From NCBI GenBank assembly GCA_021907015.1, contig CP091064.1, forward strand, positions 3,658,001 to 3,722,000: a stretch of DNA of 64,000 nucleotides, written 5' to 3'. Under the pieces are notes generated by a model. The model saw only the letters and a list, made by a program, of their open reading frames with translations. It was not told the origin of the DNA and made no database searches. Below, piece by piece: positions 51,428-63,185 of the stretch (its first letter is position 1; each line of letters opens with the position of its first letter). Source of the DNA: Pectobacterium sp. PL152. Its GTDB lineage: Bacteria > Pseudomonadota > Gammaproteobacteria > Enterobacterales > Enterobacteriaceae. A program made the translations under genes and the position numbers.

Positions 51428-52624
51428 ATGAAGCAACTGACAATTCTTGGTTCCACTGGTTCTATTGGCGTCAGTTCGCTGGCCGTCATTAAAGCCAACC
51501 CCGATAAGTTTTCTGTGCGCGCGCTATCCGCCGGTTATAACGTCAAGCTGATGCTGGAGCAGTGTCTCACTTTCCAACCCGCCTATGCCTCAATGGCTGA
51601 TGAAGCCTCTGCAACGTCTCTGCGCCAGCAGTTGGCGGAGTACGGCTGCAAAACGGAGGTTTTGGCTGGGGAGCAGGCGGCGTGTGACCTTGCTGCATTG
51701 GATGGCGTCGATCAGGTCATGGCCGCGATTGTGGGAGCCGCAGGATTATTGCCGACGCTGGCGGCAATTCATGCCGGAAAACAGGTCTTGTTGGCGAATA
51801 AAGAATCGCTGGTTACCTGCGGGCGTCTCTTTATGGACGCCGTAGCGCAAAGTGGCGCGCAGCTTTTACCGATTGATAGCGAACATAATGCGATTTTTCA
51901 GAGTTTACCTGAGCAAATTCAGCGTCAGTTAGGCTACGCTTCATTGTCGCAGCACGGTGTTGAACGTATTATTCTGACTGGATCCGGCGGACCGTTTCGT
52001 GAGACACCGGTGTCGGCGCTGGCAGACATGACGCCGGATCAGGCGTGTGCGCATCCAAACTGGTCAATGGGGCGCAAAATTTCGGTTGATTCCGCCACGA
52101 TGATGAACAAAGGGCTGGAGTATATCGAAGCGCGCTGGCTGTTTAACGCTTCTGCTGAGCAGATGGAAGTCATTATTCATCCGCAGTCAGTGATTCACTC
52201 GATGGTGCGTTACCGTGATGGTAGCGTTCTGGCGCAGTTAGGCTCGCCTGATATGCGTACGCCGATTGCCCATGCGATGGCTTACCCTGAACGTGTGACA
52301 TCGGGCGCAAAAGCGTTAGATTTTTGCCAGATTGGCGCGCTGACATTTTTGGCGCCGGACTATGCGCGCTATCCTTGTTTACAGTTGGCAATTGATGCCT
52401 GTAATCAGGGTCAGTCGGCCACGACGGCATTGAACGCCGCGAATGAAATTGCGGTAGCGGCATTTTTGCAGTCGCAGATTCGCTTTACGGATATTGCGGC
52501 GGTAAATCGGTATGTTATTGAACAACTTACATTACCAGAGCCTGCCAGCGTTGATGATGTTCTTGACATCGATCGCTGGGCCAGACAGACCGCGGCACAG
52601 ATCCTGACACACTACGCGCGATAG
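51428..52624 (+). CDS. dxr: 1-deoxy-D-xylulose 5-phosphate reductoisomerase
   Basis: Dxr (IspC) converts DXP to MEP with NADPH, the first committed step of the MEP isoprenoid pathway. The NADPH-binding motif [15 protein letters not shown] is at the N-terminus. Metal and substrate motifs are [23 protein letters not shown] and [21 protein letters not shown]. It has 398 residues, the E. coli length, and is intact. Its product pathway feeds UppS two genes downstream. Confidence 0.98.
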   Translation: MKQLTILGSTGSIGVSSLAVIKANPDKFSVRALSAGYNVKLMLEQCLTFQPAYASMADEASATSLRQQLAEYGCKTEVLAGEQAACDLAALDGVDQVMAAIVGAAGLLPTLAAIHAGKQVLLANKESLVTCGRLFMDAVAQSGAQLLPIDSEHNAIFQSLPEQIQRQLGYASLSQHGVERIILTGSGGPFRETPVSALADMTPDQACAHPNWSMGRKISVDSATMMNKGLEYIEARWLFNASAEQMEVIIHPQSVIHSMVRYRDGSVLAQLGSPDMRTPIAHAMAYPERVTSGAKALDFCQIGALTFLAPDYARYPCLQLAIDACNQGQSATTALNAANEIAVAAFLQSQIRFTDIAAVNRYVIEQLTLPEPASVDDVLDIDRWARQTAAQILTHYAR

Positions 52625-52730
52625 CCGGATAGACCGTGGCACAATTTGTTCATGTGCGGTGGAGGTGGTATAGTCTGCGCCACTCAGTGGTTGATTATGC
52701 GAAAGATTGTTTAATCGACTCATTAAGCTA

Positions 52731-52756
52731 AGCCGTGATCGTTCACGGCTTTTTTT
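52731..52756 (+). terminator. Rho-independent terminator between dxr and uppS
   Basis: The perfect 8-base stem AGCCGTGA-TCGT-TCACGGCT is followed by TTTTTT. It separates dxr transcripts from the uppS-cdsA-rseP-bamA unit. Confidence 0.88.
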
Positions 52757-52823
52757 GCGCTAACGGGGTCTGATGTTACGGAAGGACTGTTGTATTTCTT
52801 GCTTGAGGAAATAAGTACGCGTT

Positions 52824-53585
52824 ATGCCGTCCGATAATCAAAAAAATACTCACGATCTGCCACCCGCCGGACCGCGGCATGTTGCCATTATCATGGATGG
52901 CAATGGTCGCTGGGCGAAAAGCCGGGGGAAAATGCGGATTTTTGGCCATCAGGCTGGTGTAAAGGCTGTGCGACGTTCTGTCAGTTTTGCAGTAAGCCAA
53001 GGACTGGACGCACTAACGCTTTACGCATTTAGTAGTGAAAACTGGAACCGTCCGGCGCAGGAAGTTTCCGCACTCATGGAACTGTTTGTTCGGGCGCTGG
53101 ACAGCGAAGTAAAAAGTCTGCACAAGCATAATGTCCGCTTGCGGGTGATCGGTGATATCGGTCGCTTCAGCCCGCGTTTACAAGAACGCATTCGCCGTTC
53201 AGAGGCGCTGACAGAAAAGAATCAGGGGCTCACACTGAATATTGCCGCGAATTATGGCGGCCGTTGGGATATTATTCAGGGAGTACGGCAACTTGCAGAG
53301 CAGGTTCAGGAAGGCATCCTGCGCCCTGATAGCATTAATGAAGCGTCATTATGTCAGTACATCTGTCTGAATGATCTGGCTCCGGTTGATTTGGTGATCA
53401 GAACCGGTGGAGAACACCGCATCAGTAATTTTCTTCTGTGGCAAATTGCTTATGCTGAACTTTACTTTACTGATGTCCTCTGGCCTGATTTCGATGAACA
53501 AGTCTTTGAAGGTGCGCTGAATGCTTTTGCACAACGCGAGCGCCGCTTCGGGGGAACAACACCTATCGATGCTGATGCATCCTAG
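52824..53585 (+). CDS. uppS: Undecaprenyl diphosphate synthase
   Basis: UppS (IspU) extends farnesyl diphosphate with eight isoprene units to make the lipid carrier for murein and O-antigen. Cis-prenyltransferase motifs are [15 protein letters not shown] (catalytic Asp), [13 protein letters not shown] and [19 protein letters not shown]. The length is 253 residues (E. coli 253), and the gene is intact. cdsA starts 9 bases downstream. Confidence 0.97.
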   Translation: MPSDNQKNTHDLPPAGPRHVAIIMDGNGRWAKSRGKMRIFGHQAGVKAVRRSVSFAVSQGLDALTLYAFSSENWNRPAQEVSALMELFVRALDSEVKSLHKHNVRLRVIGDIGRFSPRLQERIRRSEALTEKNQGLTLNIAANYGGRWDIIQGVRQLAEQVQEGILRPDSINEASLCQYICLNDLAPVDLVIRTGGEHRISNFLLWQIAYAELYFTDVLWPDFDEQVFEGALNAFAQRERRFGGTTPIDADAS

Positions 53586-53594
53586 GGGGAACTT

Positions 53595-54452
53595 TTGCTG
53601 AAGTATCGCCTGATTACTGCTTTTATTTTGATCCCAATTGTTATTGCGGCGCTGTTCTTGCTGCCTCCTCTGGGATTCACGCTTGTTACGCTGGCTGTCT
53701 GTATGCTGGCGGCATGGGAATGGGGTCAGTTGGCAGGGTTTGCCTCTTATGGTCAACGCCTGTGGCTCGCGATCCTGTGTGGTTTCTTGCTGGCGCTGAT
53801 GCTGTTGTCACTCCCGGCCTACCATTATTCCGTCCATATTCCGCAAATCAGTATCGCACTCTGGTCATCGCTGGTGTGGTGGGGTGTGGCGTTGCTGTTG
53901 GTTCTGTTCTATCCGGCTTCTGCCTCCTTCTGGCGCCATTCGCGCGCATTGCGGCTGGTGTTCGGCATCATGACGATCGTGCCGTTTTTCTGGGGCATGG
54001 TCGCGCTTCGTCATTATAATTACGCGATTAATCCGTTCACGGGTGCCTGGTGGCTGCTGTACGTCATGCTGCTGGTATGGGGAGCGGACAGCGGTGCCTA
54101 CATGTTCGGTAAATTGTTTGGTAAGCGTAAACTCGCGCCAAAAGTTTCGCCGGGCAAAACCTGGGAAGGCTTTCTCGGCGGTCTGGCGACCTCAGCGCTT
54201 ATCTCCGTGCTGTTTAGCCTCTATGCGCCATTAACGGTCTCACCCTCGACGTTGCTGATTTGTTCTATCGCCGCTGCGTTGGCCTCGGTACTGGGTGATT
54301 TGACGGAAAGCATGTTCAAACGCGAGGCGGGCATCAAAGACAGTAGCCATTTGATTCCGGGGCACGGTGGTGTGCTCGATCGTATCGACAGCCTGACTGC
54401 TGCGGTTCCTGTGTTCTCTTGCCTGATGCTGCTGCTGTTTAAAGTGGCTTAG
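53595..54452 (+). CDS. cdsA: Phosphatidate cytidylyltransferase
   Basis: CdsA makes CDP-diacylglycerol from phosphatidate and CTP, the branch point for all phospholipids. It is an inner-membrane protein with about eight hydrophobic helices and the signature SMFKREAGIKDSSHLIPGHGG near the C-terminus. The start is TTG at 53595 behind a GGGGGAAC site; the same MLKYRLI start with TTG is used in E. coli. The length is 285 residues (E. coli 285), and the gene is intact. Confidence 0.96.
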   Translation: MLKYRLITAFILIPIVIAALFLLPPLGFTLVTLAVCMLAAWEWGQLAGFASYGQRLWLAILCGFLLALMLLSLPAYHYSVHIPQISIALWSSLVWWGVALLLVLFYPASASFWRHSRALRLVFGIMTIVPFFWGMVALRHYNYAINPFTGAWWLLYVMLLVWGADSGAYMFGKLFGKRKLAPKVSPGKTWEGFLGGLATSALISVLFSLYAPLTVSPSTLLICSIAAALASVLGDLTESMFKREAGIKDSSHLIPGHGGVLDRIDSLTAAVPVFSCLMLLLFKVA

Positions 54453-54473
54453 AATAAAGCGGTAGAGCTATTT

Positions 54474-55829
54474 ATGCTGAGTTTTCTCTGGAATCTTGCC
54501 GCGTTTATCATCGCACTGGGTGTGCTGGTCACCGTCCATGAGTTTGGGCATTTCTGGGTGGCTCGCCGCTGTGGTGTGAAGGTCGAACGCTTCTCCGTTG
54601 GCTTTGGTCGCGCAATATGGCGTCGTCGCGATCGTACCGGTACAGAATTCGTGATCGCGCTAATCCCGCTTGGCGGCTACGTCAAGATGCTGGATGAGCG
54701 CGTCGACACGGTTGCGCCAGAATTCCGCCACCAATCATTTAACAGTAAAACGGTCTGGCAGCGTGCGGCTATCGTCAGCGCTGGCCCGATTGCCAATTTC
54801 CTGTTTGCCATTGTGGCGTACTGGCTGGTGTTTATTCTCGGCGTGCCGGGCGTTCGTCCTGTTGTGGGTGAAATACTGCCCAACTCCATCGCGGCGCAAG
54901 CGGAAATGTCGGCGGGAATGGAACTAAAGTCAGTAGATGGTATCGAAACGCCTGATTGGGATACTGCGCGTCTGGCGCTGATCGGTAAAATCGGCGATAG
55001 CGAGGTGGTGATCGGAACCGCCCCGTTAGGTTCTGACCGTGTCGTCCAGAAAACGCTGGATTTGCGCGATTGGCAGTTTGAGCCTGATAAGCAAGATCCT
55101 GCCGCTTCGCTCGGGATTATTCCGCGCGGTCCGCAAATTGAGCCGGTACTGCATCAGGTCCAGGCTGGGTCGGCGGCGGAAAAAGCAGGTTTGCAAGTCG
55201 GTGATAGGATCGTTAAAGTCGACGGGCAGGTGCTAGCGCAATGGCGTGATTTCGTCATCGCCGTGCGTGATAACCCCGGACAATCTATTGCGCTGGAGGT
55301 AGAGCGAAACGGTGCAGCAGTACCGTTGACGTTAACGCCAGACAGCAAATCTGTGGGGAGTGGCAGAGTTGAAGGGCTGGCGGGCGTTATGCCAAGTGTG
55401 ACGCCACTGCCTGAAGAATACAGGACTGTGCGCCAGTATGGGCCGTTTAGCGCAATCTACCAGGCAACAGATAAAACCTGGCAACTGATGAAATTGACCG
55501 TCAGTATGTTAGGGAAACTGGTTATGGGTGATGTTAAGCTGAACAACCTGAGTGGTCCCATTTCGATTGCTCAGGGCGCAGGAATGTCAGCAGATTATGG
55601 ATTGATTTATTACCTGATGTTTTTGGCCTTAATCAGCGTCAATTTGGGGATCATCAATCTGTTCCCTCTGCCGGTATTGGATGGTGGACACCTGCTCTTT
55701 CTTGCGGTTGAAAAGCTGAAGGGCAGGCCGGTTTCTGAGCGTGTGCAGGACGTTAGCTATCGCATTGGTACAGTGTTGCTGATGTTGTTAATGGGACTCG
55801 CACTTTTCAATGATTTCTCTCGTCTCTAG
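54474..55829 (+). CDS. rseP: Site-2 intramembrane zinc protease RseP
   Basis: RseP cleaves RseA within the membrane to release sigma-E and also removes signal-peptide remnants. The zinc motif HEFGH ([16 protein letters not shown]) is in the first helix, two PDZ domains occupy about residues 115-310 ([21 protein letters not shown]), and the last ligand is in [13 protein letters not shown]. The length is 451 residues (E. coli 450). It is intact and upstream of bamA in the conserved envelope-stress neighbourhood. Confidence 0.97.
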   Translation: MLSFLWNLAAFIIALGVLVTVHEFGHFWVARRCGVKVERFSVGFGRAIWRRRDRTGTEFVIALIPLGGYVKMLDERVDTVAPEFRHQSFNSKTVWQRAAIVSAGPIANFLFAIVAYWLVFILGVPGVRPVVGEILPNSIAAQAEMSAGMELKSVDGIETPDWDTARLALIGKIGDSEVVIGTAPLGSDRVVQKTLDLRDWQFEPDKQDPAASLGIIPRGPQIEPVLHQVQAGSAAEKAGLQVGDRIVKVDGQVLAQWRDFVIAVRDNPGQSIALEVERNGAAVPLTLTPDSKSVGSGRVEGLAGVMPSVTPLPEEYRTVRQYGPFSAIYQATDKTWQLMKLTVSMLGKLVMGDVKLNNLSGPISIAQGAGMSADYGLIYYLMFLALISVNLGIINLFPLPVLDGGHLLFLAVEKLKGRPVSERVQDVSYRIGTVLLMLLMGLALFNDFSRL

Positions 55830-55864
55830 GCGCGGGATTAGGTTAGGAAAAACGCATAACAACG

Positions 55865-58297
55865 ATGGCGATCAAAAAGTTGCTCATAGCGTCGCTGCTG
55901 TTCAGCAGCGCAACCGTATACGGTGCAGACGGGTTCGTAGTGAAGGACATTCATTTCGAGGGCCTGCAAAGAGTTGCCGTCGGGGCGGCACTACTTAGTA
56001 TGCCAGTCCGCGTTGGTGATACCATCGGTGACGATGATATCGGTAATACCATCCGTGCCTTGTTTGCGACCGGAAATTTTGAAGATGTTCGCGTCCTGCG
56101 AGACGGCGGAACGCTGATTGTGCAGGTGAAAGAACGTCCGACAATCGCCAGCGTCACGTTTTCCGGCAATAAGTCAGTCAAAGACGACATGCTGAAAGAA
56201 AACCTGGAGGCCTCCGGCGTGCGCGTCGGTGAAGCGTTGGATCGCACCGCACTCACCAGCATCGAAAAAGGACTGGAAGATTTCTACTACAGCGTGGGTA
56301 AGTACAGTGCATCGGTTAAAGCCGTTGTCACACCACTTCCGCGTAACCGTGTAGACCTGAAACTGGTCTTCACGGAGGGCGTTTCCGCCAAGATCCAACA
56401 GATTAATATTGTCGGTAACAAAGCGTTCAGCTCCGACGAATTGATCTCGCGTTTCCAACTGCGTGATGAAGTGCCGTGGTGGAACGTGGTTGGCGATCGC
56501 AAATACCAGAAACAAAAACTGTCCGGCGATCTGGAAACCCTCCGGAGTTTCTATCTGGATCGCGGCTATGCACGTTTCAACATCGATTCCACACAGGTGA
56601 GTCTGACGCCAGATAAGAAAGGCATCTACATCACCATCAACATGACGGAAGGCGAGCAGTACAAGCTGTCCGGCGTGACGGTGAAAGGTAATCTGGCTGG
56701 TCACTCCGCGGAAATCGAAGGGCTGACGAAGATTGAACCGGGTGAACTCTACAACGGGACGAAAGTGACCCGGATGGAAGAGGACATCAAGAAACTGCTG
56801 GGTCGTTATGGCTATGCCTATCCGCGCGTGGTAACACAGCCGGAAATTAATGATGCAGACAAGACGGTGAGATTAAACATCAACGTTGATGCCGGTAACC
56901 GTTTCTATGTGCGCCATATCCGCTTTGATGGTAACGACACATCTAAAGACGCTGTCCTGCGCCGTGAAATGCGTCAGATGGAGGGGGCCTGGTTAGGTAA
57001 CGATCTGGTTGAACAGGGCAAAGAGCGTCTAAACCGACTGGGATTCTTTGAAAGCGTTGATGTAGAAACGCAGCGCGTTCCCGGCGTCGTCGATCAGGTT
57101 GATGTAACGTATAAAGTCAAAGAGCGTAATACCGGTACCTTCAACTTTGGTGTCGGTTTCGGTACAGAAAGTGGCGTGAGCTTCCAGGCCGGGGTTCAGC
57201 AGGACAACTGGCTGGGAACGGGTAATTCTGTTGGTATCAGCGGGACGAAAAACGACTACCAGACGTATGTTGAACTGTCACTGACCGACCCGTACTTTAC
57301 CGTCGATGGCGTTAGCCTCGGTGGCCGCATCTTCTATAACAAATTTGAGGCGTCAGACGCCGATCTGTCCGACTATACCAACGTGAGTTACGGCGTTGGC
57401 AGTACGCTGGGCTTCCCGATTAACGAGAATAACTCACTGCGTGTCGGTCTGGATTATGTACATAACGATCTGTCGGATATGAGACCGCAGGTGGCGATGT
57501 GGCGTTATCTGAATTCTGTGGGTGTAAATCCCGAAGTTGTTGTTGGCAATAGTAATAAGTCGAGTGCGGACTTTAAAGCGAACGATTTCTTCCTGAATAC
57601 CGGATGGTCGTATAACAATCTGGATCGCGGCTACTTCCCGACGAAAGGAACACGTGCGTCTGCGAATGTGAAAGTCACGGTGCCGGGCTCGGATAACGAA
57701 TACTACAAACTGACGTTTGATTCGGCGAGTTACTATCCGTTGACCGAGAGTGGTAAGTGGGTGGTGATGGGCCGTACGCGTGCGGGCTTTGCTGATGGTC
57801 TCGGTGGTAAAGAAGTGCCGTTCTATGACAACTTCTATGCCGGTGGTTCCAGCACGGTGCGTGGCTTCCAGTCGAATACCATTGGTCCTAAAGCGGCATA
57901 TTACAACTGTGCCACAACTTCAACGCCTTATTCGAGCTGCGCAATTGATAAAACCAGGCTAAATGACGCCGTGGGCGGTAACGCGATGGCCGTGCTGAGT
58001 GCGGAACTGATCGTGCCGACGCCGTTTATCAGCGACAAATACGCGAGCTCCGTCCGTACTTCCTTCTTTGTAGACGGCGGTACGGTATGGGATACCAACT
58101 GGGAAAATACGACTGAAACACTGAACGCAGGCGTGCCGGATTACAGCAAGGCGAGCAACTTCCGTGTTTCCAGCGGTATCGCGTTGCAATGGATGTCTCC
58201 GCTTGGGCCATTGGTCTTCTCCTATGCCCAGCCGGTTAAAAAGTACGATGGAGACAAGTCGGAACAATTCCAGTTTAACATTGGCAAAACCTGGTAG
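55865..58297 (+). CDS. bamA: Outer-membrane protein assembly factor BamA
   Basis: BamA is the central beta-barrel component of the Bam complex that inserts outer-membrane proteins. A signal peptide of about 20 residues ([17 protein letters not shown]) is followed by five POTRA domains (about residues 21-420) and a 16-strand barrel. The barrel contains the loop-6 motif VRGF (STVRGFQSN) and the C-terminal strand FQFNIGKTW. At 810 residues it matches E. coli, and it is intact. Confidence 0.98.
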   Translation: MAIKKLLIASLLFSSATVYGADGFVVKDIHFEGLQRVAVGAALLSMPVRVGDTIGDDDIGNTIRALFATGNFEDVRVLRDGGTLIVQVKERPTIASVTFSGNKSVKDDMLKENLEASGVRVGEALDRTALTSIEKGLEDFYYSVGKYSASVKAVVTPLPRNRVDLKLVFTEGVSAKIQQINIVGNKAFSSDELISRFQLRDEVPWWNVVGDRKYQKQKLSGDLETLRSFYLDRGYARFNIDSTQVSLTPDKKGIYITINMTEGEQYKLSGVTVKGNLAGHSAEIEGLTKIEPGELYNGTKVTRMEEDIKKLLGRYGYAYPRVVTQPEINDADKTVRLNINVDAGNRFYVRHIRFDGNDTSKDAVLRREMRQMEGAWLGNDLVEQGKERLNRLGFFESVDVETQRVPGVVDQVDVTYKVKERNTGTFNFGVGFGTESGVSFQAGVQQDNWLGTGNSVGISGTKNDYQTYVELSLTDPYFTVDGVSLGGRIFYNKFEASDADLSDYTNVSYGVGSTLGFPINENNSLRVGLDYVHNDLSDMRPQVAMWRYLNSVGVNPEVVVGNSNKSSADFKANDFFLNTGWSYNNLDRGYFPTKGTRASANVKVTVPGSDNEYYKLTFDSASYYPLTESGKWVVMGRTRAGFADGLGGKEVPFYDNFYAGGSSTVRGFQSNTIGPKAAYYNCATTSTPYSSCAIDKTRLNDAVGGNAMAVLSAELIVPTPFISDKYASSVRTSFFVDGGTVWDTNWENTTETLNAGVPDYSKASNFRVSSGIALQWMSPLGPLVFSYAQPVKKYDGDKSEQFQFNIGKTW

Positions 58298-58347
58298 TGT
58301 GACGTCAATAGGTCGTATGCAGGGAATGTCGCATCGTTGCTCGTGAA

Positions 58348-58376
58348 TATGAACGGTTGAACATAAGCCGTTCATA
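58348..58376 (+). other. Hairpin between bamA and skp
   Basis: The perfect 9-base inverted repeat TATGAACGG / CCGTTCATA with an 11-base loop lies 50 bases past the bamA stop. It has no T-run, so it may limit rather than stop transcription into skp. Confidence 0.5.
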
Positions 58377-58439
58377 CTATGACGCGATGCTCATAATTAA
58401 AGTGTTAAGACACAAATAGGTTAGGTTGAGGAGTTTATA

Positions 58440-58937
58440 GTGAAAAAGTGGTTATGTGCCGCAGGCCTCGGTTTAGCATTGGCTGCTTCAGCCAGCGTTC
58501 AGGCTGCTGACAAAATTGCCGTTGTTAACGTCTCCAGCATTTTCCAACAGCTGCCGCAGCGTGAAACCGTTGGCAAACAGCTGGAAAACGAGTTCAAAGG
58601 CCGTGCTTCTGAACTGCAATCTATGGAAAACGATTTACAGACCAAGATGCAGAAGTTGCAGCGTGATGGTTCTACCATGAAAGCGAGCGATCGCAGCAAA
58701 ATGGAGAAGGACGTCATGGCGCAGCGTGAGCAGTTCTCTACCAAAGCGCAGGCTTTTGACCAGGACAACCGTCGTCGTCAGATGGAAGAACGCAACAAAA
58801 TCCTGAGCCGTATTCAGGATGCCGTGAAAGCTGTTGCAACCAAAGAAGGCTATGATGTTGTGATTGACGCTAACGCTGTTGCGTATGTCGCCAATGCGAA
58901 AGACATTACTGCTGATGTGCTGAAACAGGTTAAATAA
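58440..58937 (+). CDS. skp: Periplasmic chaperone Skp
   Basis: Skp is a trimeric periplasmic holdase that carries unfolded outer-membrane proteins to BamA. A signal peptide ([20 protein letters not shown] ending VQA) is followed by an OmpH-type helical tentacle region rich in Lys, Glu and Gln (about residues 45-120). The start is GTG, as in E. coli skp. The length is 165 residues (E. coli 161). The gene is intact, and lpxD starts 4 bases after its stop. Confidence 0.97.
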   Translation: MKKWLCAAGLGLALAASASVQAADKIAVVNVSSIFQQLPQRETVGKQLENEFKGRASELQSMENDLQTKMQKLQRDGSTMKASDRSKMEKDVMAQREQFSTKAQAFDQDNRRRQMEERNKILSRIQDAVKAVATKEGYDVVIDANAVAYVANAKDITADVLKQVK

Positions 58938-58940
58938 TAC

Positions 58941-59963
58941 ATGTATTCAATTCGACTGGACGCGTTAGCTCAACAGTTGGATGCACAATTACACGGTGAT
59001 GGCGATATCGTCATCACCGGTGTTGCTTCTATGCATTCGGCAAAAACTGGGCAAATTACGTTTCTTTCCGACAGTCGTTACCGTGAGCAACTGGCTGGGA
59101 CGCAAGCGTCAGCGGTCGTGCTGACGGAAGCGGATTTACCTTACTGTCAGGTTACTGCGCTGGTAGTGAAGAATCCCTACCTTACCTATGCGCGTATGGC
59201 GCAACTGCTGGATACTACGCCACAACCGGCAACCGATATTGCGCCGAGCGCGGTTATCGCGCCAGACGCGACGCTGGGGCAGCAGGTATCCGTTGGTGCA
59301 AATGCCGTCATCGAATCTGGAGCACAGTTGGGTGATGGCGTTGTTATTGGCCCCGGCTGCTTTATCGGTAAAGATGCCCGCATTGGTGCCGGTACCCGTT
59401 TGTGGGCAAATGTAACGATTTATCACCGCGTTGAGCTGGGTGAGCATTGCCTGATCCAGTCGGGAACGGTTATCGGTTCAGACGGTTTTGGCTATGCCAA
59501 CGATCGCGGTAACTGGGTGAAAATTCCGCAGTTAGGAACGGTCAGAATTGGCGATCGGGTTGAGATCGGCGCAAGCACCACTATCGATCGTGGCGCGTTG
59601 GATGATACGGTCATTGGCAATGGTGTTATCATTGATAACCAATGTCAGATTGCGCACAACGTCGTGATTGGCGACAATACCGCGGTAGCGGGTGGCGTCA
59701 TTATGGCGGGGAGCTTGAAAATTGGTCGTTATTGCATGATCGGTGGTGCCAGCGTAATTAACGGGCACATGGAAATCTGCGATAAAGTGACGGTAACGGG
59801 AATGGGGATGGTCATGCGACCCATCACAGAACCTGGGGTATACTCTTCGGGCATTCCTTTGCAACCCAACAAAGTATGGCGTAAAACCGCAGCGCTGGTG
59901 ATGAATATTGATGAGATAAGCAAACGGTTGAAAGCCGTTGAACGAAAAGTCGATAACGTTTAA
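58941..59963 (+). CDS. lpxD: UDP-3-O-(3-hydroxymyristoyl)glucosamine N-acyltransferase
   Basis: LpxD adds the second hydroxyacyl chain in lipid A biosynthesis using acyl-ACP. The N-terminal uridine-binding domain (about residues 1-100) is followed by left-handed beta-helix hexapeptide repeats and the catalytic histidine region [18 protein letters not shown]. It has 340 residues (E. coli 341) and is intact. Confidence 0.97.
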   Translation: MYSIRLDALAQQLDAQLHGDGDIVITGVASMHSAKTGQITFLSDSRYREQLAGTQASAVVLTEADLPYCQVTALVVKNPYLTYARMAQLLDTTPQPATDIAPSAVIAPDATLGQQVSVGANAVIESGAQLGDGVVIGPGCFIGKDARIGAGTRLWANVTIYHRVELGEHCLIQSGTVIGSDGFGYANDRGNWVKIPQLGTVRIGDRVEIGASTTIDRGALDDTVIGNGVIIDNQCQIAHNVVIGDNTAVAGGVIMAGSLKIGRYCMIGGASVINGHMEICDKVTVTGMGMVMRPITEPGVYSSGIPLQPNKVWRKTAALVMNIDEISKRLKAVERKVDNV

Positions 59964-60065
59964 TCACTCGCGTTTTTATTTGCGGCCTGCCTGAAGACAC
60001 CTAATTTAGGGTCTGCGCAGGCCGTGTTGTTGATGGCATCAGTTTTTATGGACAGGAAGAGTATT

Positions 60066-60521
60066 TTGACTACTGACACTCATACTCTGCATATTGAAGA
60101 GATTTTAGAACTATTACCGCACCGTTTCCCATTTTTACTGGTTGATCGGGTACTGGATTTTGAAGAAGGGAAGTTTCTGCGGGCGGTGAAAAACGTCTCT
60201 TTCAACGAACCCTTCTTCCAGGGCCATTTCCCGGGCAAACCGATTTTTCCCGGCGTGCTGATTCTGGAAGCGATGGCCCAGGCCACCGGTATTCTGGCGT
60301 TTAAAAGCGTGGGAAAACTGGAGCCGGGTGAGCTGTACTATTTCGCCGCTGTGGACGAAGCGCGCTTTAAGCGCCCTGTACAGCCAGGCGATCAAATGAT
60401 CCTTGAAGTTGAATTCATCAAAGAGCGTCGCGGCGTTGCACGCTTTAAAGGTGTTGCCAAAGTTGATGGCGAAGTGGCCTGCGAAGCGTCAATGATGTGT
60501 GCTCGCCGTCGGGAGTCCTGA
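60066..60521 (+). CDS. fabZ: 3-hydroxyacyl-ACP dehydratase FabZ
   Basis: FabZ dehydrates beta-hydroxyacyl-ACP in fatty acid synthesis and competes with LpxA for hydroxymyristoyl-ACP. Hot-dog fold motifs are [15 protein letters not shown] (catalytic His), [20 protein letters not shown] (catalytic Glu) and the C-terminal CARRRES. I choose TTG at 60066, which gives [17 protein letters not shown] and 151 residues as in E. coli; the upstream ATG adds a 14-residue leader not found in the family. lpxA starts 5 bases after the stop. Confidence 0.95.
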   Translation: MTTDTHTLHIEEILELLPHRFPFLLVDRVLDFEEGKFLRAVKNVSFNEPFFQGHFPGKPIFPGVLILEAMAQATGILAFKSVGKLEPGELYYFAAVDEARFKRPVQPGDQMILEVEFIKERRGVARFKGVAKVDGEVACEASMMCARRRES

Positions 60522-60525
60522 TAAC

Positions 60526-61314
60526 GTGATTGATCAAACCGCCTTTATTCACCCAAGTTCGATTGTTGAAGACGGTGCCATCATTGGCGCTGGCGTTCAT
60601 ATTGGCCCGTTCTGCTATATCGGTTCTCAGGTTGAGATCGGTGCAGGTACGGTGCTGAAATCACATGTCGTCGTCAATGGCGTCACTAAAATTGGTCGCG
60701 ATAACGAAATCTATCAGTTCACGTCAATTGGTGAAGTGAACCAGGATCTCAAATATGCCGGGGAACCGACCCGCGTTGAGATTGGCGATCGTAACCGCAT
60801 CCGTGAAAGCGTCACGATTCACCGTGGCACGACACAGGGCGGTGGGTTGACTAAAGTCGGTAGCGATAACTTGTTGATGATCAACACGCATATCGCGCAC
60901 GACTGCGTAGTGGGCAATCGCTGTATTCTGGCGAATAACGCAACGCTGGGCGGCCATGTTTCCGTCGATGATTTTGCGATTATCGGTGGGATGACGGCAG
61001 TACACCAGTTCTGCATCATCGGTGCTCACGTTATGGTGGGCGGATGTTCTGGTGTGGCGCAAGATGTGCCGCCATATGTTATCGCGCAGGGTAACCACGC
61101 CACGCCGTTTGGCCTGAATATTGAAGGCCTGAAGCGTCGTGGATTCGAGAAAGATACTCTGCATGCGATCCGTAACGCGTACAAACTGCTCTACCGCAGC
61201 GGTAAAACGCTGGACGAAGTGAAGCCGGAAATTGAAGCGCTGGCGGCGGAACACCCTGCTGTGCAGGCGTTTACCGATTTCTTTGCCCGTTCTACTCGCG
61301 GCATCATTCGTTAA
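60526..61314 (+). CDS. lpxA: UDP-N-acetylglucosamine acyltransferase
   Basis: LpxA performs the first step of lipid A biosynthesis, moving hydroxymyristoyl from ACP to UDP-GlcNAc. The beta-helix hexapeptide repeats start at [15 protein letters not shown]; the catalytic histidine lies in [20 protein letters not shown]. The GTG at 60526 is chosen as start, matching E. coli residue 1 and giving 262 residues. An ATG 27 bases upstream would overlap fabZ and is not supported by the family. Confidence 0.97.
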   Translation: MIDQTAFIHPSSIVEDGAIIGAGVHIGPFCYIGSQVEIGAGTVLKSHVVVNGVTKIGRDNEIYQFTSIGEVNQDLKYAGEPTRVEIGDRNRIRESVTIHRGTTQGGGLTKVGSDNLLMINTHIAHDCVVGNRCILANNATLGGHVSVDDFAIIGGMTAVHQFCIIGAHVMVGGCSGVAQDVPPYVIAQGNHATPFGLNIEGLKRRGFEKDTLHAIRNAYKLLYRSGKTLDEVKPEIEALAAEHPAVQAFTDFFARSTRGIIR

Positions 61315-61317
61315 TCC

Positions 61318-62469
61318 ATGTCATCACGTCCTTTGACTATTGGGCTGGTCGCCGGTGAAACTTCCGGCGACATCCTTGGCGCGGGTCTGATCCGAGCGCT
61401 AAAAGAAAAGGTGCCCGATGCGCGGTTTGTTGGCGTTGCTGGACCGCGTATGCAGGCTGAAGGCTGTGAAGCCTGGTACGAGATGGAAGAGCTGGCCGTC
61501 ATGGGCATTGTTGAAGTGCTGGGTCGGCTTCCTCGCCTGCTGAAAATTCGGCGGGATTTGACCCAACGTTTCAGCGAGCTTCAGCCCGATGTCTTCGTGG
61601 GGATTGATGCACCTGATTTCAACATCACGCTGGAGGGGAACCTCAAGCAGCGCGGCATCAATACCATTCACTACGTCAGCCCGTCCGTGTGGGCATGGCG
61701 TCAAAAACGCGTTTTCAAAATAGGTAAAGCGACCAATTTGGTGCTGGCCTTTTTGCCTTTTGAAAAAGCGTTTTACGATCGTTTCAATGTACCTTGTCGC
61801 TTTATCGGCCACACGATGGCCGATGCAATGCCGCTGCATCCTGACAAGCTAGCCGCGCGAGCGACACTGGGTATTGCGCCAGAGGCACACTGTCTGGCAC
61901 TGCTGCCGGGTAGCCGCAACGCAGAAGTGGAAATGCTTAGTGCCGATTTCCTCAAGACCGCTGTGCTGCTGCGCCAACACTTTCCCGAGCTGGAAATTGT
62001 CGTTCCGCTGGTGAACAGCAAGCGGCGCGAACAATTTGAGCAGATTAAAAGCAGTGTGGCCCCCGATTTGCGCGTGCATCTGCTGGATGGACAGGCGCGG
62101 GAAGCCATGATTGCCAGTGATGCGGCGCTATTGGCATCCGGTACGGCGGCGCTGGAGTGTATGCTGGCAAAATGCCCGATGGTGGTGGGTTATCGCATGA
62201 AACCCTTTACCTTCTGGTTGGCACAGCGTCTGGTCAAAACACAGTGGGTGTCGCTGCCGAATTTGCTGGCTGGACGCGAACTGGTGACGGAATTGCTTCA
62301 GACCGACTGTACACCTGACAAGCTGGCCGCCGCGCTATTGCCGCTGTTCGCAGATTCGGATAAAACGGCTGCGCTGCGTACGACATTTGTGGATTTGCAT
62401 CAGCAGATTCGCTGTAACGCTGATGAGCAAGCGGCTCAGGCGGTACTGGAATTAGTCAAGCCGCGTTAA
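61318..62469 (+). CDS. lpxB: Lipid A disaccharide synthase
   Basis: LpxB joins lipid X and UDP-diacylglucosamine to form the lipid A disaccharide backbone. It is a GT19 glycosyltransferase; conserved blocks are [37 protein letters not shown] and [13 protein letters not shown]. The length is 383 residues (E. coli 382), and the gene is intact. It follows lpxA with a 3-base gap. Confidence 0.97.
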   Translation: MSSRPLTIGLVAGETSGDILGAGLIRALKEKVPDARFVGVAGPRMQAEGCEAWYEMEELAVMGIVEVLGRLPRLLKIRRDLTQRFSELQPDVFVGIDAPDFNITLEGNLKQRGINTIHYVSPSVWAWRQKRVFKIGKATNLVLAFLPFEKAFYDRFNVPCRFIGHTMADAMPLHPDKLAARATLGIAPEAHCLALLPGSRNAEVEMLSADFLKTAVLLRQHFPELEIVVPLVNSKRREQFEQIKSSVAPDLRVHLLDGQAREAMIASDAALLASGTAALECMLAKCPMVVGYRMKPFTFWLAQRLVKTQWVSLPNLLAGRELVTELLQTDCTPDKLAAALLPLFADSDKTAALRTTFVDLHQQIRCNADEQAAQAVLELVKPR

Positions 62470-62504
62470 TAAAACCCTATTCGTAAGACCATGTTAATAA
62501 AGCC

Positions 62505-63101
62505 ATGAGTGAAATATTTATCTATCCGCAGGCGACCTGTATCGCTGGCGTTGATGAAGTGGGGCGCGGTCCTCTGGTTGGTGCTGTCGTGACGGCGGCG
62601 GTGATTCTTGATCCGACTAGGCCAATTGTCGGGCTGGCAGATTCTAAACAGCTGAGTGAAAAACGTCGGCTGGCGCTCTATGATGAAATCAAAGAGAAGG
62701 CGTTGGCGTGGAGCCTTGGTCGAGCAGAGCCGGAAGAGATTGATCAACTGAATATCCTGCATGCTACCATGTTAGCAATGCAGCGTGCGGTGGCTGGATT
62801 GGCTGTCGTGCCTGATTTTGTTCTGATTGACGGCAACCGTTGTCCGGCGCTGCCGATGCCCGCTCAGGCGGTCGTTAAAGGGGATAGCCGGGTGGCAGAA
62901 ATCAGTGCGGCTTCGATTATGGCGAAAGTGACTCGCGATCGTGAGATGGTCGAGTTGGATCAACGCTTCCCCGCTTATGGTTTTGCCCAACACAAAGGTT
63001 ACCCAACGGCTTTCCATCTGGAGAAACTGGCCGCGCTGGGTGCCACTGAGTTTCACCGCCGGAGCTTCGCGCCAGTCAAACGAGCATTAGGGTTGGCGTA
63101 A
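62505..63101 (+). CDS. rnhB: Ribonuclease HII
   Basis: RnhB removes RNA from RNA/DNA hybrids and single ribonucleotides from DNA. The catalytic DEVGRGPL motif ([16 protein letters not shown]) is at about residues 16-23, with the other acids in VLIDGNRCP. The length is 198 residues as in E. coli. The gene is intact and lies between lpxB and dnaE as expected. Confidence 0.97.
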   Translation: MSEIFIYPQATCIAGVDEVGRGPLVGAVVTAAVILDPTRPIVGLADSKQLSEKRRLALYDEIKEKALAWSLGRAEPEEIDQLNILHATMLAMQRAVAGLAVVPDFVLIDGNRCPALPMPAQAVVKGDSRVAEISAASIMAKVTRDREMVELDQRFPAYGFAQHKGYPTAFHLEKLAALGATEFHRRSFAPVKRALGLA

Positions 63102-63185
63102 AACATCATCATTAACTCTCGGTGTGGCGTGCTCACGTAGTCGTGCCTGCCATGCTGACTAATCGATAAATTCTGGGATCTGGAT